A stretch of 51,723 nucleotides of DNA, from positions 1-51,723 of the forward strand of contig NZ_PXZO01000041.1 in assembly GCF_003013475.1 (NCBI RefSeq), written 5' to 3'. This document shows positions 24,950 through 32,748 of the stretch, piece by piece. The stretch's first letter is position 1, and each line of letters begins with the position of its first letter. Below the pieces are notes generated by a model. The model made no database searches. It worked only from the letters and a program-made list of their open reading frames with translations, and had not been told where the DNA came from. The stretch comes from Brevibacillus porteri (GTDB taxonomy: Bacteria > Bacillota > Bacilli > Brevibacillales > Brevibacillaceae). The translations under genes and the position numbers were made by a program.

Positions 24950-25129
24950 GTGTATCTCGGCGTGTTCGATTTGAATCAGCGTTTGGAGCAAACCCGCAAA
25001 ATCCTGCGGGAAAAGCAACATCTGAAAAAACTGATTGAAGAAGACATCTGTGACTTGGAACAAGACGTCAAAGAATTAGAAGCGATGACGACGAAACAAG
25101 AAAAGTATGCGACCAGTACCCAGCGCTAA
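24950..25129 (+). CDS. Small coiled-coil protein
   Basis: 59 residues from GTG 24950, which lies 7 bases after GGGAGGG; a GTG at 24920 gives 10 more residues but has a poorer site. Nearly the whole protein is a heptad-type helix (LNQRLEQTRKILREKQHLKKLIEEDICDLEQDVKELEA) with one Cys. No family recognised. Upstream, TTGACC and GGTCA (about 24873-24895) form an imperfect inverted repeat that could be a regulatory site. Confidence 0.65.
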   Translation: MYLGVFDLNQRLEQTRKILREKQHLKKLIEEDICDLEQDVKELEAMTTKQEKYATSTQR

Positions 25130-25156
25130 AACAGCTGTATGAGCGACAAAAAGAGG

Positions 25157-25197
25157 AAGTGGCAACTGCCCGAAGAAGGCAGGGAGCCACTTTTTTA
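25157..25197. terminator. Bidirectional terminator
   Basis: AAGTGGC/GCCACTT outer stem with inner CTGCC/GGCAG; T-run on the plus strand and a shorter one on the minus strand. Lies between the small coiled-coil gene and the converging TetR gene, whose last codons it overlaps. Confidence 0.85.
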
Positions 25198-25791
25198 ATT
25201 GTGAAGCGCTTGGTCCAAAACTTTTTCTACGATGGCAGGAACCATGCGGATCGCTGCACTGTCGGTTCCGTACGTCTGGCTATCCGCGTAAGTACCTTCC
25301 ATCAACAAGATAAGTGTATAGGCCAGCTCACATGGATTCGCAGTGCCAAGGGCAGTCGTGCGGTCCAAAAAAGCGTTGCGGATTCGTTTCTGATGGGAGC
25401 AGACCAACTCGCGAACAGGATGAACCGGATCAGGAAACTCGACAGCTACATTGATAAAACAACAGCCGCGAAATTGCTCGTTGGTTGCCCGCTCAGCCAG
25501 ATCAGCAAAAAACTGAATGAGTTGCTCTCGTGGCCGATTGGGATGTTTGGCGATGCTCTCTTCCCACTCTTGCCAAAAAACGTCTTGCTTTCGGGTCATG
25601 TAGGCGAGAATCAGGTCCGTTTTCGAGGAAAACTGCCGATAGACGCTCATTTTATTCATTCCGGCACGCTCGACGATGGCGTCTACACTGACGGCATGGA
25701 TCCCTTCTTGATAAAACAATTCTTCAGCAGCGTTCAATATGATCTCTTGCGCTTTTTCCCGAGGTACGCGAGGCCGTTTTGCTTCCGTCAT
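25195..25791 (-). CDS. TetR/AcrR-family regulator
   Basis: 198 residues. HTH at about 15-58: IILNAAEELFYQEGIHAVSVDAIVERAG then NKMSVYRQFSSKTDLI. The C-terminal part (RGCCFINVAVEFPDPVHPV) is of the type seen in regulators next to oxidoreductases. It is the second gene behind an LLM-class oxidoreductase, 14 bases apart, and probably represses that operon through the palindrome at 26876-26897. Start ATG 25791 has a GGGATGG site upstream on the minus strand. Confidence 0.92.
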   Translation of the reverse strand: MTEAKRPRVPREKAQEIILNAAEELFYQEGIHAVSVDAIVERAGMNKMSVYRQFSSKTDLILAYMTRKQDVFWQEWEESIAKHPNRPREQLIQFFADLAERATNEQFRGCCFINVAVEFPDPVHPVRELVCSHQKRIRNAFLDRTTALGTANPCELAYTLILLMEGTYADSQTYGTDSAAIRMVPAIVEKVLDQALHN

Positions 25792-25805
25792 ATTCCATCC
25801 CCCAT

Positions 25806-26831
25806 TTAGGACTTCCAGACGTCGGAGACAATTTCAAAAGAGCGCACACGATCGGCATGGTGGTACATTTGCGTCGTAATCATGAGCTCATCTGCGCCTG
25901 TAGCATCGAGCAGCTCTTGTAGTTTGCTTTTCACGGTAGCAGGGCTGCCGATGATGGAAGAACGCAGCTGTGCTTGGACAGACAGTTTTTCGAATTCGCT
26001 CCATAGCTCATCCATATTGTCCACAGGTGGCTGGATAGGCTTGAGATCGCCGCGGACGAGATTTAGAAATGCCTGGTAATGGGAGGTGGCCAGTCGATTC
26101 GCGAGCTCATCGGTATCGGCTGCCATCACATTGACCCCAACCATGGCATATGGCTGATCCAGCACTTCCGATGGACGGAAACAATGGCGATACGTCTGCA
26201 ATGCAGGCAAGGTGAAGTTCGGCGAAAAATGTCCAGCAAAAGCAAACGGCAATCCGAGCATGCCCGCCAGTCTCGCTGAGAAATCACTGGAACCGAGTAG
26301 CCAGATCGGGATGTTCAGACCTTCACCAGGGATAGCGCGGATGGCTGATGCCGACTCGCTAGTTCGTGGACGAAGATATTCACGCAGCTCCTCCAATAAC
26401 TCCGGGAAATCCTCTCCACCAATCCGCAAATCGCGGCGTAGCGCACGTGATGTTCGTTGGTCCGCCCCGGGCGCGCGTCCAAGACCTAAGTCGATCCGGC
26501 CTGGATAGAGGGACTCCAGTGTCCCGAATTGCTCGGCGATTACGAGTGGAGCATGATTGGGCAGCATAATGCCGCCTGAGCCTACACGGATATTGCTGGT
26601 GCCACCGGCAATGTAACCGATGAGAACGGAGGTGGCAGAGCTGGCTACGCTAGGCATTGCGTGGTGTTCGGCGAGCCAATAACGAGTAAAGCCCCATTTT
26701 TCCACCTGCTGCGCCAAATTGAGACTGTTTTTGTACGATTCAGCAGCGTTGCTGCCTTCTGTAATGGGTGCTAAATGGAGAACGGACAATGGGATATCTC
26801 GTAGTTGCTTAGATGAGATTGTATCGGACAT
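25806..26831 (-). CDS. LLM-class flavin-dependent oxidoreductase
   Basis: 341 residues, bacterial-luciferase-like TIM barrel. Seen: [18 protein letters not shown] near the N terminus, [61 protein letters not shown] (here cut to its parts: [13 protein letters not shown] and [12 protein letters not shown]), typical of the MsnO8-type subfamily. Acts on small organic substrates with FMNH2 and O2; substrate unknown. First gene of a two-gene operon with a TetR regulator. GGAGGGTT precedes ATG 26831. Confidence 0.92.
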   Translation of the reverse strand: MSDTISSKQLRDIPLSVLHLAPITEGSNAAESYKNSLNLAQQVEKWGFTRYWLAEHHAMPSVASSATSVLIGYIAGGTSNIRVGSGGIMLPNHAPLVIAEQFGTLESLYPGRIDLGLGRAPGADQRTSRALRRDLRIGGEDFPELLEELREYLRPRTSESASAIRAIPGEGLNIPIWLLGSSDFSARLAGMLGLPFAFAGHFSPNFTLPALQTYRHCFRPSEVLDQPYAMVGVNVMAADTDELANRLATSHYQAFLNLVRGDLKPIQPPVDNMDELWSEFEKLSVQAQLRSSIIGSPATVKSKLQELLDATGADELMITTQMYHHADRVRSFEIVSDVWKS

Positions 26832-26875
26832 GGGATGGAACCCTCCTTGTGCTTAGCAGTTGCTGGTCGGATAAG

Positions 26876-26936
26876 TTTGTTACTGAGTAGTAACAAAGCG
26901 TACTTGCATCATACGGAGCGGCAGAAGGGATGTCAA
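26876..26936 (-). promoter_or_regulatory. Promoter and TetR-type operator of the LLM operon
   Basis: On the minus strand TTGACA (26936-26931), 17 bases, TATGAT (26913-26908): near-consensus sigma-A promoter. Immediately downstream of the expected start is a palindrome with 9-base arms TTTGTTACT/AGTAACAAA separated by 4 bases (26876-26897). A repressor there would block transcription. Confidence 0.85.
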
Positions 26937-26961
26937 CGCTTGGATGTGCGACCGAGCACAT

Positions 26962-27001
26962 TGGGAGAAAAAGAAAGAGCCCTGACAATGCAAGGGCTCT
27001 T
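26962..27001 (-). terminator. Terminator of the methionine aminopeptidase gene
   Basis: Stem AAGAGCCC/GGGCTCTT (26975-26982, 26994-27001). On the minus strand it is followed by TTCTTTTTCTC. Confidence 0.85.
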
Positions 27002-27010
27002 CGTACATCC

Positions 27011-27757
27011 TTATTGTTTTGTTAAGATAACAGGTCCATCCGCGGTAATAGCGAGAGTATGCTCGTATTGAGCGGACAGCTTCCCATCGCGTGTACGTGC
27101 TGTCCAACCATCTTCATCGATGGTCGCATGGTACGTCCCGATGTTCAGCATGGGCTCAATGGTAATGACCATGCCTTCTTTAAGGCGTTGTCCTCTGCCA
27201 GGAGGGCCAAAGTGAGGAACGAACGGCTCCTCATGCATTTCCTGACCGATTCCATGTCCGGTAAAATCGCGCACGACGGAATAGCCTTGTGCTTGCGCAT
27301 ACGTTTGGATGGCGTGGGAAATGTCGCCGATCCGATTGCCTACAACAGCTTGCTCAATACCGAGATACAGCGATTTTTCAGTGACTTCCAGCAGTCTTTT
27401 CGCTTCCGGGGACACTGTCCCCACTTCATAAGACCAAGCGGAGTCTGCCAGCCAACCATTTTTGCGAACAACCATGTCGATTGTTACGATATCGCCATCA
27501 CGCAGAGGCTCTTTTTTCGGGAAGCCATGGCAGATGACATCATTTACTGAACCGCATGTGGCATATGGATATCCATGAAACCCTTTTTGCTCAGGGGTCG
27601 CGCCATTTTTAGCCAAAAATTCTTCTACGAATTGATCAATCTCCCAGGTAGAAATGCCTGGACGAATCATCTTGGCAATCTCACGATGACAAGCAGCCAA
27701 AGTCTTGCCTGCTGCATGCATGAGTTCAATTTCTTCAGGTGTCTTGAGGATAATCAT
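27011..27757 (-). CDS. map: Methionine aminopeptidase, type I
   Basis: 248 residues. Removes initiator Met from nascent proteins using two metal ions. Ligands expected for the family are all present: Asp in DIVTIDMVV, Asp in WLADSAWS, His in GHGIGQEMHEEPF, Glu in VITIEPML, Glu in QYEHTLAI. The gene stands alone with its own terminator rather than in the ribosomal-protein operon, so it is likely the second, YflG-like MAP. ATG 27757 after AAGGAGAG. Divergent from nadE. Confidence 0.95.
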   Translation of the reverse strand: MIILKTPEEIELMHAAGKTLAACHREIAKMIRPGISTWEIDQFVEEFLAKNGATPEQKGFHGYPYATCGSVNDVICHGFPKKEPLRDGDIVTIDMVVRKNGWLADSAWSYEVGTVSPEAKRLLEVTEKSLYLGIEQAVVGNRIGDISHAIQTYAQAQGYSVVRDFTGHGIGQEMHEEPFVPHFGPPGRGQRLKEGMVITIEPMLNIGTYHATIDEDGWTARTRDGKLSAQYEHTLAITADGPVILTKQ

Positions 27758-27889
27758 CGACTCTCTCCTTCTCCTCGTTAGTCAAGAACTCTCTATAGTA
27801 TATAGTGTAGTCCCGTTCTGTGCCAATTGCCACACCGAAAACGGCATGGTAGGATGAGGGAGAAATACTCAACCCTGGGGGTAGGTAGC

Positions 27890-28642
27890 GTGGACAAGTT
27901 TCAAGAACATCTGGCGAACTACCAGATTCATGTAAAAGAAGACGTGGAAAAACGTATTGCCTTTATTCTTGAGCAAATTGACGGAAATGGCCTCGGCGGT
28001 GCAGTCGTCGGTATTTCTGGTGGGATTGACAGTGCGGTTACGGCAGCGCTGTGTGTTCGTGCATTAGGCTCTGAACGTGTTATTGGCGTTTGGTTGCCTG
28101 CTTACTCGCAAACCGTTCATGAAACAGATTCCAAACGACTAGCTGAAGCGATTGGCTTTCATTTGCACAAGGTAGATGTAGGGCCTGCCTACGACGCTTT
28201 GGTTCCTGCTATCGAAAGTGTACTTGGGCTTGATGATAAAACAAAGGGAAATACAAAGGCTCGTTTGCGCATGACAGTGTTGTACGCCATCGCTAACCAA
28301 AAAGGATACTTGGTAGCGGATACGTGCAACCGCAGCGAGATTCATGTTGGTTATATGACAAAAGGCGGAGACGGTCTTGCCGACTTTAATCCAGTAGCAA
28401 GCCTGACGAAGCATGAGATGCGAATACTCGCAGCTGAGCTCGGGGTGCCTGGAGAGATCATTACGAAGCCACCTTCTGCCGATTTGTGGGAAGGGCAGAC
28501 GGATGAACAAGAGATGGGCTTCACCTATGAGGATCTGGATCGTTTGCTGATTACAGGGGAAACTCGACCAGAAGCCAAAGAACGTATTGATTACCTGCAT
28601 CGAATCTCTGAGCATAAGCGCAACACCATGCCAGGCATATAG
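27890..28642 (+). CDS. nadE: NH3-dependent NAD synthetase
   Basis: 250 residues from GTG 27890, which follows GGGGGTAGG. Makes NAD from deamido-NAD, ammonia and ATP. P-loop of N-type ATP pyrophosphatases: GISGGIDSAV (about 42-51); also GNTKARLRMTVLY, DTCNRSEIHVGYMTKGGDGLADFNPVA, KPPSADLWEGQTDE, and the C-terminal SEHKRNTMPGI. No glutaminase domain, so it uses free ammonia. An ATG at 27854 would add 12 residues but has no well-spaced ribosome site. Only 2 bases separate it from the next gene. Confidence 0.95.
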   Translation: MDKFQEHLANYQIHVKEDVEKRIAFILEQIDGNGLGGAVVGISGGIDSAVTAALCVRALGSERVIGVWLPAYSQTVHETDSKRLAEAIGFHLHKVDVGPAYDALVPAIESVLGLDDKTKGNTKARLRMTVLYAIANQKGYLVADTCNRSEIHVGYMTKGGDGLADFNPVASLTKHEMRILAAELGVPGEIITKPPSADLWEGQTDEQEMGFTYEDLDRLLITGETRPEAKERIDYLHRISEHKRNTMPGI

Positions 28643-28644
28643 AT

Positions 28645-29469
28645 ATGGCACAATCCTACAAGCTGTTTACAAGTTGTCTGTGGCAAACGACCAGTGCAGT
28701 TGTATCAACCGAACAACGTCTCTACTTGTTTGATCCGGCCTATTTTCCCCATGAGATAGAGGCGATTGCTGATTATGTGCAGAGTGAGAGGAATGGCAGG
28801 GAGCTTATTCTCGTCCTGACTCACGGAGATTGGGATCATGTAGTCGGAGTTGGCAAATTTCCGGATGCCACAGTCATTGCACAAAAAGAAATCCTCACCG
28901 CTGGACGGATCGAGAAGAAGCTGAACAAGGCGAAACGGTTTGACGGGTCGTATTACGTGGTCAGATCGTATGAAGTAGGAATGCCGACATTTGCGAAATT
29001 AGTAGAGGATGCACAGGATTGGCAGGAAGTCTATTTCTTGCCTGTACCAGGACATACACCCGATCAGATGGCGACCTTGTTCCGGGAGCAGAAGCTGCTG
29101 GTTGTCGGTGACATGCTATCCAATTTGGAGTTCCCGTTTATTGATGATAGTAGTGCCTATTTGGAGAGTCTGGAAAAAATCGAGCAGTTGGTCTTACAAG
29201 GAGAAGTGGAAGAAGTTATTCCTGGCCACGGAGTACCTGCAAAAGGACGCGAGGAAATCCTGCATCGGATTGAACGGGATCGCCAGTATTTGTTGGATGC
29301 ACGTGCAGTTGTGTTCGAGGCTATCGCCAATAACGTAGAGGAAGACGTACTCAGAGAGCAGTTTTCCCAACTGACGTTTGATGGTGTATCGATCGATGAA
29401 CATCTCCGTTCTTCCCATGACCAAAACCGGGATCAACTATACAAGGAAGCTATTTCGCAGAAAGGTTGA
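28645..29469 (+). CDS. MBL-fold metallo-hydrolase
   Basis: 274 residues. Motifs: LTHGDWDHVVGVG (HxxxDH, with the first His-x-His pair reduced to HGDWDH), VPGHTPDQ, VVGDML, and EVIPGHG. The second ligand His of the usual HxHxDH is replaced by Asp, so the first metal site is atypical. Substrate unknown. ATG 28645 is 2 bases after the nadE stop and has almost no ribosome site, implying translational coupling to nadE. Confidence 0.87.
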   Translation: MAQSYKLFTSCLWQTTSAVVSTEQRLYLFDPAYFPHEIEAIADYVQSERNGRELILVLTHGDWDHVVGVGKFPDATVIAQKEILTAGRIEKKLNKAKRFDGSYYVVRSYEVGMPTFAKLVEDAQDWQEVYFLPVPGHTPDQMATLFREQKLLVVGDMLSNLEFPFIDDSSAYLESLEKIEQLVLQGEVEEVIPGHGVPAKGREEILHRIERDRQYLLDARAVVFEAIANNVEEDVLREQFSQLTFDGVSIDEHLRSSHDQNRDQLYKEAISQKG

Positions 29470-29533
29470 TTATTCCACGGTTTTATAAGATAATAGGGGT
29501 TACGCAAATCTTTCTAGGAAAGAGGTGGAACAG

Positions 29534-29755
29534 ATGTCTACAACTGAATTGATGCTGAGAACAAGTCTGGAAGGACGTGTGAAGCGTACGTTGCAAACGT
29601 ACTTCCGTCGCCCTAACGACGTGTTGATCAAGGAAAGCCTCGGAGCGAACGGTTTGTCCCCAGAGCAAGTGGAATTAACCGTGGAGCTCTTGAAAGAAGA
29701 CAAAACTGTTGCCGAAATCATGGAGCACCTGCACGATAAAGGCTACTTTGCATAA
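29534..29755 (+). CDS. Small hypothetical protein
   Basis: 73 residues from ATG 29534, 5 bases after GAGGTGG. Basic helical N-terminal half (SLEGRVKRTLQTYFRRP) and an acidic C-terminal helix pair (LSPEQVELTVELLKEDKTVAEIMEHLHDKG). The end has the look of a small helix-turn-helix or adaptor module. Family not recognised. Single-gene unit with a strong terminator. Confidence 0.72.
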   Translation: MSTTELMLRTSLEGRVKRTLQTYFRRPNDVLIKESLGANGLSPEQVELTVELLKEDKTVAEIMEHLHDKGYFA

Positions 29756-29765
29756 CATTGCGAGC

Positions 29766-29807
29766 AAAAAAGACCGGACTGACATTCGATTGTCAGACCG
29801 GTCTTTT
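29766..29807 (+). terminator. Terminator of the small hypothetical gene
   Basis: Two stacked stems, AAAGACCGG/CCGGTCTTT and CTGACA/TGTCAG, ending in T-run. It also has A-run at its left side and can serve the minus-strand gene that ends at 29820. Confidence 0.9.
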
Positions 29808-29819
29808 TCGTTCGAGCGA

Positions 29820-30305
29820 TTAAGGGGTAGGGCTTTCCTCAGGAAATGAGCGCCGCAATTTCTTACGACGATACAATTGAAGGCCAGTTAAAACGAGAAT
29901 GTAGCTCGCAAAAGCGACAATCAGCCCCATGATGGCACTCCCGGTAAAATAGACAAGTCCTTTTTCTTTCACCCAGACAAGCCATTGCATCCCAGGTTCG
30001 TGATGGATCAATTGCCCTTGTAACGGTTTGCCGATCAACACGTATCCAATATTGTAATTGAAAAGAATGAAAAGCGGTAAGATGAGCTTTCCGATGACAA
30101 ACGCAACCAAAGCAGCGGGCAAGCTGGCGCGAAACAGCTTGCAAAGTGGGAAAAGCAACAAAAACGCAAGGCCAAAAGTAGGTAGGGTAATGAACTCGAT
30201 GAAGATTCCGAGCGAAAATCCGCGGGCGACAAAAGCTGGAGCCCCTTTCATTCTCAGCACCTTGTAATATTGGAATTTTAGCTTTCGATATGTTTTTTTC
30301 CACAT
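29820..30305 (-). CDS. DUF2062 membrane protein
   Basis: 161 residues. Three or so hydrophobic segments: after a basic start (WKKTYRKLKFQYYKVLRMKG) comes VARGFSLGIFIEFITLP, the DUF2062 hallmark in which a short amphipathic G-rich segment leads into the membrane, then FLLLFPLCKLFRASLPAALVAF, and a C-terminal helix. Function unknown. I start at ATG 30305, 9 bases from GAGGG; ATG 30335 would add 10 residues. Confidence 0.78.
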   Translation of the reverse strand: MWKKTYRKLKFQYYKVLRMKGAPAFVARGFSLGIFIEFITLPTFGLAFLLLFPLCKLFRASLPAALVAFVIGKLILPLFILFNYNIGYVLIGKPLQGQLIHHEPGMQWLVWVKEKGLVYFTGSAIMGLIVAFASYILVLTGLQLYRRKKLRRSFPEESPTP

Positions 30306-30417
30306 CCGTGCTATCCCTCGTTTGTCCCAAGTCATTTGTCTGTAATATCCCCTAAGGGTAAGGCGAATGGTGAAGCTGGATTTGTTTTTTGTTTGATGCT
30401 GTAGAGTATCTCCAAGT

Positions 30418-30481
30418 TGGCAAAAATTAATAGTTGCCATACGAGCTCTGGTTTGTGAATGCGCCTTTCTTTTGGCATAAT
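30418..30481 (+). promoter_or_regulatory. Promoter and upstream inverted repeat before dedA
   Basis: TTGTGA (30453-30458), 17 bases, CATAAT (30476-30481) is a sigma-A-like promoter. Upstream an inverted repeat TGGCAA-N10-TTGCCA (30418-30423, 30434-30439) lies between the divergent genes. The promoter places the transcript start near 30488, so the reading frame start at 30434 cannot be used. Confidence 0.6.
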
Positions 30482-30517
30482 GGAAGAGGGCAGCTTGCTG
30501 GAAAAGTGGTGACATTC

Positions 30518-31147
30518 GTGGCAGATGTAATGGGAACCTTTAGTGACTATATTACGCAATATGGGTATGGCGCCTTGTTTGGATTGTTCTTTCTAGGAAT
30601 TTTGGGGATGCCCTTACCTGAAGAAACGCTGCTCGTTTTTTCTGGATTTCTTGTCTCAACGGGAAAATTGCAATTTTGGCCTACTTTTTTCGTCTGCTTT
30701 CTCGGCTCCGTTACAGCGATGACGGTGGCATATTGGATCGGCAGAACGTTAGGTTACCCTTTTCTCGAACGATATGGGAAACGACTAGGGATGGGCTATA
30801 CCGTTTACAAAAAAACGGAAGAGTGGTTTAATCGCGTCGGCAAATGGGCGCTTCCGCTAGGCTATTTCATCCCTGGTGTTCGTCAGTTTACGGCCTATTT
30901 TGCGGGGATCACGCGATTGCCATTTCCGACTTTCATGCTTTATACCTATTTGGGTGGGCTGTTTTGGAGCTTGCTTTTTGTGACGCTTGGCTGGCAACTA
31001 GGAGAACGCTGGGATGAGCTGTTTGATTTGATTGCTCGTAACCTCGCGATTTTCTTTATCGCTTTGCTCGCATTGATCGCAACCTGGTCGTATTTCAGAC
31101 ACAAGAAGAATGTAAAAAAGCAATTACGGAGGGATCAGAATGAGTGA
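30518..31147 (+). CDS. DedA/SNARE-associated family membrane protein
   Basis: 209 residues from GTG 30518, which follows GGTGA by about 6 bases; ATG 30530 (VMGTFSDY) is the alternative. Family marks: FLGILGMPLPEETLLVFSGFL, GRTLGYPFLERYGKRLG, and GYFIPGVRQFTAYFAGITRLPF. DedA proteins are flippases or transporters for lipid carriers such as undecaprenyl phosphate or phospholipids. Overlaps ykvA-like gene by 8 bases. Confidence 0.9.
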   Translation: MADVMGTFSDYITQYGYGALFGLFFLGILGMPLPEETLLVFSGFLVSTGKLQFWPTFFVCFLGSVTAMTVAYWIGRTLGYPFLERYGKRLGMGYTVYKKTEEWFNRVGKWALPLGYFIPGVRQFTAYFAGITRLPFPTFMLYTYLGGLFWSLLFVTLGWQLGERWDELFDLIARNLAIFFIALLALIATWSYFRHKKNVKKQLRRDQNE

Positions 31148-31658
31148 AGAAAACCGCAACGAAAATCTACTGCCTGTGGTTCAGAAGCCAACCGAACTGG
31201 TTCCTGTAGTATTACCGGAAAAACATCAGCGATTTTATGATAAATTGCGTGACAAAATCGAAGCGTTCATTAGAGACAAGGGAGTCAATGATTCAGTAGC
31301 CAACTTTATATTGCTTGCACCTGATTTGTTTGTTCTCTTGGCCCGCCTTATGCTGGACAAGCGCGTAGGTGTTCAATCAAAAGCGTTAGCGGGTGTAGCG
31401 GTTGCCTACTTCATTACCCCAGTTGATTTTATTCCGGAGGTATTAGTCGGCGGATTCGGGCTTGTGGACGACGTCATTTTGGCCGTTTATGCTTTGCGCA
31501 AGATTTTGGTGGACATCGATGAATCGATTGTACGTGAGCATTGGAATGGCGAAGAAGACCTCTTGGCTGTCATTACGAAGGTAGTTCGATCAGCGGATGA
31601 TTTAGTCGGCAAGAAAATAGTGAAAAAGCTGGAAGAAACCCTGTTCCGAAAAAAATAA
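31140..31658 (+). CDS. YkvA-family DUF1232 protein
   Basis: 172 residues. The DUF1232 core is seen as LLAPDLFVLLARLMLDKRVGVQSKALAGVAVAYFITPVDFIPE (in parts: KALAGVAVAYFITPVDFIPE) then GLVDDVILAVYALRK, a hydrophobic pair of helices with the ProxAspPhexPro motif. Function unknown, membrane-associated. Start overlaps the dedA stop, GGAGGGATCAGA is its ribosome site. Co-transcribed with dedA and yhaM. Confidence 0.87.
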   Translation: MSEENRNENLLPVVQKPTELVPVVLPEKHQRFYDKLRDKIEAFIRDKGVNDSVANFILLAPDLFVLLARLMLDKRVGVQSKALAGVAVAYFITPVDFIPEVLVGGFGLVDDVILAVYALRKILVDIDESIVREHWNGEEDLLAVITKVVRSADDLVGKKIVKKLEETLFRKK

Positions 31659-31677
31659 GCTAGGATGGGACAAATAG

Positions 31678-32625
31678 ATGAAATATTTATTGGATTATCA
31701 AGAGGGAGAGCGTGTTGTCGCTTTTTGCCTGATTAAAAGCAAGGAAGCTGGCGTAGCGAGTAACCAGAGTGAATACTTGAATTTGGAGCTGGGAGATCGC
31801 TCCGGAACGATCACGGCAAAGCTATGGGATGTCAATGCAGAAATGAAGGAATGGATCAACGTCAAGGCTGTCGTGAAGATCGACGCTGCCGTCCAAGTGT
31901 ATCGTGGGAAAAAGCAACTGGTGATTCAGCGGATCAGACCGGCTGCCGCATCAGACGAAGTTCAGATGGAGTCGCTCATTCCGATCTCTCCATTTCCAGT
32001 AGATGAACTGTGGACAAAGCTTACCCATGCAGTCGACAGCCTGCAGAGTGCCACGCTCAAGGCCATTATTCAAGAAGCGCTGGCAACAGAGGAGATTCAG
32101 GACCGCCTTCGCCATTATCCGGCTGGTGTTCGTATGCACCACAACTATTATCATGGTTTGCTCGAGCATATTGTCTCTCTGTTGACGGCGGCACAGAGCC
32201 TCTTGCCACTTTATCCACAAGTAGACAGGGATGTACTGATGGCGACTTGTATTTTGCACGATATTGGAAAACTGTACGAGCTATCTGATCCCATCGCACC
32301 GGATTACACCACGCCAGGTCAGTTAATTGGTCACCTGGTCATGGGAGTCGAGATGGTGAGTGGCATTTGCCGCAAGCTAGATATTGCTTTAGGGGACGCG
32401 GAGGTTCTGCACTTGAAGCATTGCATTTTGAGTCATCATGGAGAGGTAGAGAACGGCTGGGGCAGTGCTGTATCTGGAAAAACGCCAACAGCTGTCATGT
32501 TCCATTACCTGGACCAGATCGACAGCAAAATGAACGCTTTGAGCCAAACACTAGCGGACATGACGGAAGAAGAGGAATGGGCGTACGCTGGCGTGCTTAG
32601 ACGAAAAGTCTGGCGCGGGTATTAA
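31678..32625 (+). CDS. yhaM: 3'-5' exoribonuclease YhaM
   Basis: 315 residues, family length 314. N-terminal OB-fold (about 15-95; YLNLELGDRSGTITAKLWD), C-terminal HD domain: NYYHGLLEHIVSL, CILHDIGKLYEL with the HD pair, and HCILSHHGE. Trims RNA and single-stranded DNA from the 3' end with a divalent metal. 19 bases after the ykvA-like gene; ribosome site TAGGATGGG. Terminator follows. Confidence 0.95.
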   Translation: MKYLLDYQEGERVVAFCLIKSKEAGVASNQSEYLNLELGDRSGTITAKLWDVNAEMKEWINVKAVVKIDAAVQVYRGKKQLVIQRIRPAAASDEVQMESLIPISPFPVDELWTKLTHAVDSLQSATLKAIIQEALATEEIQDRLRHYPAGVRMHHNYYHGLLEHIVSLLTAAQSLLPLYPQVDRDVLMATCILHDIGKLYELSDPIAPDYTTPGQLIGHLVMGVEMVSGICRKLDIALGDAEVLHLKHCILSHHGEVENGWGSAVSGKTPTAVMFHYLDQIDSKMNALSQTLADMTEEEEWAYAGVLRRKVWRGY

Positions 32626-32635
32626 TTCATGGAAC

Positions 32636-32678
32636 AAAAAGCCAACTGCTAAGCAAAACGAAGCAGTTGGCTTTTTTT
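32636..32678 (+). terminator. Terminator of the dedA-ykvA-yhaM operon
   Basis: Stem AAAAAGCCAACTGCT/AGCAGTTGGCTTTTT with an 11-base loop, then T-run. Confidence 0.92.
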
Positions 32679-32748
32679 AGATAAATCAGAAACGTTTTTG
32701 AAGGAAGCTCGTCTTAACAGTAATGGCTTGTAAATAGGAGGTATTCTC

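Noticed and set aside
27819..27834. Palindrome-like TGTG...CACA upstream of nadE
   Set aside because: Inner positions mismatch and it does not align with a clear promoter.
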